Assembly (NCBI GenBank): GCA_964030475.1
Contig: CAXIPT010000002.1
Location: 14,781,095 to 14,845,094, forward strand
Direction of reading: 5' to 3'
DNA from: Tethya wilhelma
Taxonomy: Eukaryota; Porifera; Demospongiae; Tethyida; Tethyidae
DNA: 64,000 nt
Shown here: in pieces, positions 55,465 to 64,000 of the stretch
Layout of the letters: each line of letters opens with the position of its first letter
Position numbering within the stretch: the stretch's first letter is position 1
Position numbers and translations under genes: made by a program
The notes under the pieces: generated by a model
Told to the model about the DNA's origin: nothing
Databases searched by the model: none
The model's input: only the letters and a program-made list of their open reading frames with translations

Positions 55465-57097
55465 TATACAAACTCCCAACGTCTCTGACAGATTGTGAAC
55501 CCGACTAGGTGAACCTGGATTAAATCAGAAAATTCTTTCAAAAGGTAGATGATTATGAGCGTGCCTATTTTGAAGACAAATCTCACAGAAGAATATTTTT
55601 TGGACAATCGAATGACTAACTTAGTATGCTACTCATGTAAATATTTTTTTCCAAATTTGTCTTACAGTTTGTTGTATGTTGTTACCTAGTTAGTAGTAAA
55701 AAGATGTTTAAGGGAATTTCCCAAACATGGTCAGTGAAAGAATTTAAGCGCAAGCATTTAATGAAATTCATTGTGTAAGCGGGAGTTCATCAACTTTAAT
55801 TGCATTCCTTAGCAGCCCTGCCCATTGCTGACTTGCATCATAAACATGAAGCTTTAGTTTTAATAAACACAGACTATATTTGGGCAATTATGATGCCAGG
55901 CACTATATAGTCAATTTCCTTCTCGTGAGGGAGGACGTGATTCTATTGACCCACCCTTGCAACGAGCTGGGGATAGTCCCTTGACTGGCTGGGGGGCCTG
56001 GTTCAAATGTCAGTAAATTTCTCAAAAGGTACAGAGTTGCTCCTCGCTTTCTGGAGGCAAAAGTCCTGAAAAGTCCTACGATTCACTTGTTGGAAAGTGG
56101 GTATGCTGGTGTAACAAGAGGAACACCAATCCCATTTCAGGACCTATAGGTGAGGTTATTATTAACTTCCTGGCGGACCTAGGGCAGGGGTACGAACATA
56201 GATCTTTCTATGCATACAGATCAGTAATATATGAGACTAAGCATTCTGAAATGTAATTACAGAATGGCTCAGACCATGAAGTGGTTTGCCAGCTTTTCTG
56301 GATTAGACGAAGAATGTGAAGTTGAGTATATCAACTTTCCCATCCCACCTAGAGTCCCACCCAGAGTACAGGATATACTCGACACACTTCTGGGAAGGCT
56401 GGTGTACCATGCAGGCATTTACAGGGTTTGCGAAAAAGAAATACAAGATCGAAGTTTGAATTATTCTGTGAAGTCAAATACATTTTTTGCATTGTACCAA
56501 TTACGTTTACTAGAAAAAAGGCTGAAATGGCTTAAGTGAGCATGGGGTTTACAGACTGAAAAGTCATGTGCAATACAGTAACGTCAGCTATTCCTGGGCA
56601 ATAAGAAATAATAATAATTTACTACCAATGAGCAATTAGAGCAGTTAGAGGATACTTCGTATAATCCAGAATAATCCAAGTGCGGCACACGTCACAACTT
56701 CACAGGCCGGCCAGAGATATAAAATCGATCTCTTTGGTCAATTGAGTTGGTAAATTTGGATCATTATAAGTTGATTGCAAACATTATAGTTAATTAAGTG
56801 ATTGAAATTATAATAGATTAAATTGATCACAAATTACAGTTGATTTAGTAAATATTTATCAATCAAGTTGATGGTGACCAAGGATTGATAAGTGATTATT
56901 GATTGTATCGATTTCCCTCCCTTATTTTTAAAAAATAACTTTAAAACGATAGGCTTACCATAAAACAGAAACAGTGGTTGAAGGAACTAAAGTTGTAGGT
57001 GGTTTCTCAATCACATGTGGGCTCACGGCAGAGGCCATCAACGAGCCTTCCGTAGACAGCTAGTCCTTTTGTGACATAAGGGCTTCCTTCTATTCTG
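55465..57097. other. Mostly gene-free; one 102-codon ORF
   Basis: A plus ORF at 56231-56539 follows an ATTACAG acceptor and contains MAQTMKWFASFSGLDEECEV and FPIPPRVPPRVQDILDTLLG. It could be a terminal exon of an unknown gene, but nothing supports a family. AT-rich sequence elsewhere. Confidence 0.3.
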
Positions 57098-57436
57098 TCA
57101 GCTTAGTGAGCCTGGTCTTAGTTTCTGACAATTAAACTGTATAAGGGCATTTTGCTGTTTCTTGGTTGCTTCTAGCTCAGCTACTATGGAACTTGCACTA
57201 TCGGGCACATGGACATACTTGGCTGCTTCTAATTGAGCCACCAGCCTATCTTCTCTAGCTACCCAACATTTACTACTTTCTGCCTCCAAAGCCATTTGGC
57301 ATTCTAGACTCAATTTGGGTGTCGTGGCTACCACTTGTACATTCAAGAACTTTTTGATACTCTGTTTGGTTCTCTCTAAATCTTGGTTCACCACCAATCC
57401 ACTAGTAGCCTCTAGCTTTGAGCGCAACTGTATCAA
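57098..57436 (-). CDS. Possible coiled-coil ORF, 112 aa, uncertain
   Basis: Reads MIQLRSKLEATSGLVVNQDL, LNVQVVATTPKLSLECQ and VAELEATKKQQNALIQFN. It is rich in Ala, Glu, Leu and Lys, with no known motif and no splice or neighbour support. It may be a chance ORF. Confidence 0.2.
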   Translation of the reverse strand: MIQLRSKLEATSGLVVNQDLERTKQSIKKFLNVQVVATTPKLSLECQMALEAESSKCWVAREDRLVAQLEAAKYVHVPDSASSIVAELEATKKQQNALIQFNCQKLRPGSLS

Positions 57437-60271
57437 TCTGTGTACTATATCCTCGAGCTCCCAGGGCTTAGCCTCATTCCCAGGCTCCCTGCCTACCTTA
57501 CAGATAACGAATGGGGAGCCTGATCTCTAACCTCACAGAAATAATTATTGCTTTGGTGAAGCATTCCATAATATGACGCAATTCCTAGTCTGCATGCCTT
57601 TGCGGGTGTTTTTTCTATTTCAGAGCTAGTACTCAGTACTGTAGATCTACTAGGAGAGTGAGAAGCCTATCTTTTACAGCATTAGCCATGGAGCGAAGGG
57701 TTGAAAGAAATTGCTACAACAATTTTCTTGTCTCAGGAGACTTCTAAGAGGCTGGATACTGAACAGTCTTGCATGCTCGATCTTGAACACTGCCTCAACT
57801 GAGAAGCGAAAGGTTTACCAGCAAAATAAAATGTGTTAGTTACACTAAGTGTTTGTCATCTTTTGTGTTTGTATTTTTTTTATGCTACCACTCTGTTGGT
57901 ACTGGGCAACTTTTCTGTCTGGTCAGCTTTATTCAGTGGTCACAGTAGGGAACCCGTCAGCTCCTCGTATCAGGTAACAAGATTGAGAGAAATATAAGAT
58001 TCCATTTGTATTTCTGCGTGCGTATACAGAACTATAGACACAGCTAGGCTACTCATAGGTAATATAGTCCCTCCTGGCTCCATATAATTTATCTATAGCC
58101 TCCTGAGCTAGCTAGTGAGCTATGGGCATAATTGCACAAATTTACCTAGCTTTGTATCCTGCCTACGTTCACAAGTCAAGCAATAGCCTAAGGTTAAAAG
58201 ATGAAGCTGCTAGCCTTCGTGCCATGGGCTTTCCTTTAGCCTTAAGTATGTAGCTACAAACTAGTGCTGTGAAACTATGTGGATGATCAAGTCATCTTAC
58301 AATTAGCCAAAGTGAAAGACCTACTACTTGTGTCCAGAAAACAAATTCAAAAAGAAAAGGAGACACAAGAAAGCTAAGGCAAACGCCGACAGAGTAGAGA
58401 TATCTTCACCCAAGATGAATGGACCCAACAGCAAGATTGAATCAGATATTTCAAGTAATGCCCTGAAAATTTCCATCTGTGAAGTTGCAACCAAATCATG
58501 CAGGAGCTGAGGAAATAACTTCAGAAAGCACTGTTTCTCCACCTAAGGCAGCTGTTGACCTGAAATGTTGCTGTAGAATTAAGTACTGTTAGAAAAATGG
58601 TGTTCATGGTGTTAGCTATAAATGTTGGTAGTAATGATAAAGGATAGATTCAGACTGTAAGCAGGAAAAAGTCTAGGTCAATGCCAACAGTTCAAATGTT
58701 CCTAGTGACTCAGAAGAAGAGCTAGCCGCTATATGATTATGCGGATGTAAGTTTTGTAATGGTTGATGGATCAGGAAACCAAGAGTTGAACTCCAATTGC
58801 TTGTTGAACTCCCCATAACAATGATGTTAAATTGAAGTCATCATTGTGCACATGATTTTTTTAATCTATATCTAGCAAGTTACATATAATACCATAAAAT
58901 AGTTGTAAAACTTACTGCATCAGCACTTGGCATTGACCTTCAACCTGACGACTTATCAATTTGTAAACAGTGTCACCCAGTGAAGTTGTGAAGTATTATT
59001 GATAATAATAATAATTTTCATATGCTTTATATATAGGCCAGGCTCCCCCTTTCCTTACGCGTAAGATAGGCGGGGAGCCTGAGAACAAGGCTAGGCAGGG
59101 GTAAAGTTGTATCTGAACATAGAAAATATTTAAAAAATTCTCAAAAAATTAGTAGAGATCATGCTTCAAACCATGGACCATATAGTCCACATCACCATGC
59201 ACTACCTACCTATCCATCCACGGTGCTTCTGCCAGCTTTTCCTTTTTTCAGCCTTATATATTGCACAAGATCCCGATCCCTTGCGCCTAGCCATGGCGTT
59301 AGCCCTGTCGCCTCAGCCCTTGCCCTAGTAGACTAGCATAGCTAAGCTTACTTCTGCCATCAACCAAATATTCAAACCCTATGTCTAGGTTTAACTGGCT
59401 ACTGCAACACTGCACATACTCCTCCAATGCACTGTCTTGCTTCAAGCAAGGCTGACTGCACCTTTCACAAGTATTTGTCATCAATCACTGCTGTAGACCA
59501 CAGTCCCCTTCTCAAGAACAGTGACAGATCACTAGACCACATGCATCCAACTCAAAGAGAAAACCATTTTAAATATACAAGGTATAAAAACTGTGACCGG
59601 TGACAACCATGCACCCACCAACTGCAAGATAGCATCATGTGCCACTCCGCTCTCTCACTACTCCAAGATTTACCTACAGAAATCGGTCTCAAAACTGTCC
59701 AACAGGAAAGAATGGTAACATCAATTACCACTATGCCTTCCGGACTATTTTGCAATTATACAAGAGCAAACCCATGGAGCCCCTCCAACCAAATTGTCAC
59801 CATCCATGTTGGCCCATGTACTTGTGGTATATAGTCACAAGTAGAAATTGAACATTATTTCTGCAAAATTTTGTCCACTTAATTGAGTTTGCTGCTTCAT
59901 AACTTTCTAATGGAATATCCTCAAGCTAAGAAACCTGGTCAGCTAGTAGCTCTACTATTCAATAATATATCAGCAAAATTTCAAGCGAAATTAAATGTAG
60001 TAACCGTACTACTAGAAGTGTTCACTAACTTGACAGATAATTTATCCTTGAAAATGCACGCTGCACAGAAGTTAGGCAAATCCTTTTCCTAGTAACAACT
60101 CAAAGCTACTTACACATATACTACAACACAGACAAACAAGTAAAGCAAATACAAAACCAGTTTAAAACCAGTTTGGTGGGAAATATATTGTCACACTTTA
60201 CACCATGGTTAAAGAAATAATAATTATGAAGATGCACTAAGAAAAATTCACACAGCTAATTAAACTACAGA
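57437..60271. other. No supported gene
   Basis: Several short ORFs (for example 58328-58510, basic start CPENKFKKKRRHKKAK) lack support. Two AGGCTCCCC/GGGGAGCCT pairs (57480-57525 and 59040-59080) mark small inverted repeats of one kind. Confidence 0.4.
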
Positions 60272-60375
60272 TGCATGATTGCTAGTCTATCGAGCTAGAC
60301 CCTCCTCCTTCGTCACGTTGGCGTGTGCAACATGACGAAGGAGGAGGGTCTAGCTTGGTAGACTACATGATTGCA
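60272..60375. repeat. Long hairpin, ~48-bp arms, 7-bp loop
   Basis: Arms 60272-60320 and 60328-60375 pair almost throughout. The inner stem TAGACCCTCCTCCTTCGTCA is perfectly complementary over 20 bp. No repeat copy elsewhere in the window. Confidence 0.75.
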
Positions 60376-60980
60376 CAACTAAAACCACTAACATAATGTG
60401 AGCAAACATGAATGTCCAACTAATAGTCTCGACCTTAAGTAACCATTAAGTATTAATAACCACTTAATTAATGTTAGTCAAAAAGGAATAATGTTCCTTT
60501 TCTATCTGTAACTGCCCCCTATATATTATATAGGATCTTGTACCAGCCACACCTAAAATGGGCTGATATCTTTACTCCAAGGGAACAAGCGCTGAGATAT
60601 GAACATCCACTTAAAATTTATAATACAGTGAGAATTGCTCCGAAAGCACACCCCAATGGTCTGCATGACACTCTATTCTTAAAAACAATGTTTTAATAAT
60701 TATGCAACATCATCACCAAGCCTGAGGTTGTGCTATCATATTAATTTTGTGTTCACTTGATCAAATTCACAGCAAATAGGACATTACATGTATATTACAC
60801 AATATAATGTAACAGTTACTATTATACATTTCAAACAAAATTAGCACTAACAAAAGTGTTTAATTAAAAAAAATCAAAATTAGAAGAAAAATTCAACAGC
60901 AAAACAAAAATTCTTCGTTCTATCCACTGTGCATTAACAGATACAAAAAATAAGGTAGTATAATACTATAGTGCAAAAGG
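60376..60980. other. No gene; 3' flank of the kinase-NHL gene
   Basis: AT-rich sequence downstream of the kinase-NHL stop codon (60981). It probably includes the 3' UTR. Confidence 0.5.
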
Positions 60981-62951
60981 TTATTTATAGACTACCACCC
61001 TACGATTGTATTCATCACTGATATACACATAGCCATTTTTGTCTGAGGTAAGGCCAACAGGGTGATTAAAAAGACCTTCATTAGAACCATAATTTCCAAA
61101 GTGCATCTTAAATTGGCCTTCTACATCAAAGACTAATATGCAGTGCTTATCATAGTCTGCAACAAAGATATTGTCAAGTTTATCAATACAAATTGCTACA
61201 GGTTTCCTAAAGTCTTGGGCTTTGTTTTGTGTAGTTCCTCCAATTTGACCAACTGGTTTTAGTTCTCTTGAAAATATTTTAATGCAACGGTTACCACAAT
61301 CCGCAATATAGATATTTCCCGCACTATTGAAAGAAATGTCAAATGGCTGATTAAATTCTGATGGTCCACTTCCTTGTTTACCAAATGAATCAAAAGGTTC
61401 TAATTTGTTTGTAAGGATTTGAATGCGATGATTGTAACGATCACATATAAATACTTTATCTTCTTTGTTTAAGCTTATTCCACGAGGCTGTGAAAACGTT
61501 CCAATTTTATTGTCAGATTGATCAACTGTACCAGCAACAGCAAGAAGAGTGCCAACAGAATCAAACTTCAAGACCCGATGGCTTTCAGTATCACAAAGAT
61601 ATATATTCCCTTGACTGTCTAATGCTACTGCACGGGGATACCAACACTTGTGACTGGGTGTTGGTCTTTCAAGGAGGCCTGCTGAATCTACAATAGCTTG
61701 CTTACTTCCATCAGGATGGTAGATGTGGATTCCTTTTCGACCATCATAATTAGCTACAAACACTACACCATCATCATTCACAGCTACACCTCTAGGATTG
61801 ATATCTCCAGATACAACTGTTTTTACATATGCTGCACCAAAACTTATGCTCAGAGGAGGCTGAACAACAGCTTCAAAAATAGCTTTTGAGCTACAGCTAG
61901 TTATCTTCATATTCAACGGTGGCTGTGAGGGATGTGTGACTACAAATGGAATTTGACTGCTGGGAAAACTCTTGAGCTCAGTTGTGAGTTGAAGTGCAAC
62001 AGTTTGGAGCTTTTTTGAAAGAGTTTGAAGAGTGGTTTGACTGAGGGATGATTTGCAATTTATTTCTTGAACAATGGCTTGAATTTGTGCTCCACAAGAC
62101 ATATTATTATTTTTCAGTGCCAAAATCTTATCATTACATATATTCATTTTTTGAAAGGAATCTAGAGTGTTTTTAAATGGATAGGGCTCATTTTTGACAA
62201 GTTCCTCTAGCAAGGGTTGGATTTCAGCTATATTGGGTCTCTTGACAGGATTGTTGCTTAGACACTTCTTGGAAAGATGTGATAATGGGTTAATATCTCC
62301 CATTTTGAGAAAGTATTCACCTCTCATATCTACTTGTGATACCGGGATGAGTTTGTCTGGATCATTAGGATCATGAGTGGTTTCACCACAGAGAGGAATT
62401 GGCCATACTTGTAAGAAAACATGAATAATGAGTACACCAAATGAGAAAATGTCTAGTTTTGCATTATAGATTGGTTTAGCAACTTTTGCCTCTGGTGGCA
62501 TGTATGCCTGTGTACCAGGAGCAACTGTCATTGTCATGCTCTTTGCAGCTAAACATCTATTACTCGACCCACACCAAAATCAGCTATTTTTGCTTGCATT
62601 CCATCGGAAAGAAGAACATTATTTGCAGTAAGATCTCGATGGACAAATGGAGGATCTTGTTCATGCAAAAACCTCAGACCAATGCACACATCAAGCAGAA
62701 TTTGGTACTTTAGACACAGTGGGATAGGGGTTGAATTCAAACACTTGTTTAAAGATAATGGCATATATTCGAGTATCAACATGGGAATACTAGACCCAGG
62801 AGAAAAATGGATTCCAATTACTTGCACGATATTTGGATGTCGGAAAGTAGCATGTTGGATACACTCCATTTCAAACTTTCGAAGTATACTACTTCTTTGA
62901 TCTGAAGGGACATCATCAAGAAATGTTTCGTGAAGTTTTTTTCCAGCACAC
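60981..62951 (-). CDS. Protein kinase-NHL repeat protein, partial 5' end, one frameshift
   Basis: The visible part starts at a TTTTTGTAG acceptor (exon from 62951). The beta-3 lysine motif AGKKLHETF is followed by the alpha-C Glu region, LEYMPLSLNKCL, the catalytic loop FVHRDLTANNVLL and KIADFGVGRVIDV. The frame shifts by one base near 62549-62556, then reads LAAKSMTMTVAPGTQAYMPP, DIFSFGVLIIHVF and PVKRPNIAEIQPLLEELV. After the kinase come a helical, glutamine-rich linker and six NHL repeats (for example WYPRAVALDSQGNIYLCDTE, FNQPFDISFNSAGNIYIADC, FNHPVGLTSDKNGYVYISDE) that should form a six-bladed propeller. The kinase is TKL/TK-like and all catalytic residues present here are intact. The glycine loop lies in an unseen upstream exon. 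Probably a cytoplasmic signalling protein. The frameshift may be an assembly error or a recent mutation. Confidence 0.85.
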
Positions 62952-63119
62952 CTACAAAAAATTAATAATGAAAACATTTTAAACCTCAATATTGGGGGTA
63001 AATTATAAAACTAATAAAAGCACCATGGTCGGCATCCGTTTCTGATCTATGAATTATATATCCTAGTACTAATATTATTTGTAAACTGGCATCTTGCAAG
63101 CATCACACCTAGCTAGCTA
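62952..63119. other. Intron start of the kinase gene
   Basis: Begins with the acceptor of the first visible kinase exon. No upstream exon with a glycine-rich loop was found between here and 64000. Confidence 0.5.
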
Positions 63120-63372
63120 CTGTATAACGGGAAATGTTTGCAGGTCCAAATTTTCGCGATAAAGCATGTAGGAACGCTAGTTCATTTTTTTATGGTTCAA
63201 TTTTTCGCGGATTCTACATCAAGTACATGTACAGTGCAGACAGCAATGACGTACGTGCGCAAGCGCTATTCGAGTCACGTGTTCAAATTTTTACGGTTCT
63301 TTTTTTCGCGGTCAGATCGCCACCGCGAAAATCGCGAAAATTTGAACCCTGCGAAAATTTCCCACTATACGG
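63120..63372. repeat. TA-flanked MITE, 253 bp
   Basis: Ends CTGTATAACGGGAAATGTTT and, inverted, CCGTATAGTGGGAAATTTTC, both beside TA. The interior has repeated TTTTCGCG and its complement. Fragments lie at 10518 and 55331. Confidence 0.8.
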
Positions 63373-63374
63373 TA

Positions 63375-64000
63375 TCAGTATGAGTCATAGTTTAGGCCTA
63401 TGCTCATAAGCATGTTCATAGCGCTCATCTGAATGAAGTAAACATATTTGCTATGACAATATTCATATATCCTCAGGTTGAGCACACGTATACTTAGACT
63501 CCAGGGAATGGGAGAAAAAAAAGGAGCCTGGTACACACCGTTTGTGCCTGCGCTTAATTATCCCAACTTTCTGGGATTGGGATATTTTGTGCACACTTGC
63601 TATACATTGATGTCATAAGTTATGAATATCGTAAAATTGTGAACAGTAAAATGTAATGGCATGACTGACCTTGGACGCTCGCCGATCATAGCTTAGCCTG
63701 TTTTCACAAAATTCTGTAGCAAATAGCAACTTAAGACACAATTGTCCAGAAAATACCAACCTATCCTGTCTCAGTGGCTTTGGTACGAGGCAAGTCAATA
63801 CGGTAAAAATACTAGCTGTGCACAGTATGATAGTTCTACCTATTAGATTGCTTGTTCAACCTGATGGTCATTAAGTAAGTGCTGTGTGACTTACTTTGCC
63901 TGTACAGGCTGCGTCATCAAGTGATATGCCTACAATCGTGTGTCGTCATTTCCCTAGAACGCATGGATTTTCAAATTTTAATCAGCGCATTCGCAAACAG
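63375..64000. other. No gene recognised
   Basis: No repeat family or coding exon identified. The missing first exon(s) of the kinase-NHL gene would be expected here or beyond the window. Confidence 0.4.

Noticed and set aside
59552..60092. Overlapping short ORFs at 59.6-60.1 kb
   Set aside because: No domain, splice sites or repeat support on either strand; consistent with chance ORFs.
1..64000. tRNA, rRNA, bacterial or viral genes
   Set aside because: No cloverleaf, rRNA core or prokaryotic gene layout was seen; YqaJ and RT homologies are explained by transposons.

Overview
The window looks like repeat-dense nuclear DNA of an early-branching animal, most likely a demosponge and possibly Amphimedon queenslandica. 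This is inferred from AT-rich sequence, GT-AG introns, the mix of animal transposon families (CR1-like LINE, BEL/Pao, Copia, Gypsy, hAT, THAP-DDE, DUF7869-type) and a kinase-NHL gene. Nothing bacterial is visible: no operons, rRNA, tRNA or CRISPR. The only convincing host-type gene is the kinase-NHL gene near the right end. Almost everything else is transposon genes, relics and short non-autonomous repeats.

Layout. 1-6.1 kb: a Gypsy pol relic, then a CR1-like LINE (PHD-type ORF1, endonuclease, RT) interrupted by the 3' LTR of a 5'-truncated but otherwise open Copia element. 6.2-9.7 kb: a two-gene DNA transposon relic resembling the ISL2EU type, with a SWIM/YqaJ nuclease gene (+) facing a THAP-DDE transposase gene (-). 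9.8-11.6 kb: short repeats A and B. 11.6-25.7 kb: a second LINE (-) broken by a DUF7869-type transposon (12932-15760). A truncated second copy lies at 23395-25219, with an unknown relic gene and MITEs between them. 25.7-32.7 kb: broken gene family G (-), and a duplicated block whose palindromic centre is inverted between its copies.

32.7-44.2 kb: an apparent 11.47-kb element with ~108-bp inverted ends and a 9-bp direct repeat, sitting inside a family-G gene. It holds a HIRAN-like gene, family-G-like exons, a transposon-type gene pair, two hAT relics, foldbacks and a SANT-like gene. 44.2-55.5 kb: rest of the interrupted G gene, BEL gag, a DUF4371-type hAT relic, two B repeats, a 1.04-kb tandem duplication carrying a LINE endonuclease relic, a gag-like relic, repeat D and BEL pol. 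55.5-60.9 kb: mostly gene-free, with one strong hairpin. 60.98-62.95 kb: kinase-NHL gene (-) with one frameshift.

Gene logic. Three separate elements put two genes facing each other (YqaJ/THAP-DDE; PHD-DUF7869/DUF7869 N-part; the pair near 41.5 kb). Single 'n' bases occur at 15874, 17695, 21477, 23394, 25890, 30749, 42745 and 48138. At least five sit where a repeat match stops abruptly, so they are probably contig joints, and order across them should be treated with caution. Family names rest on motif recognition by eye; no database search was possible.
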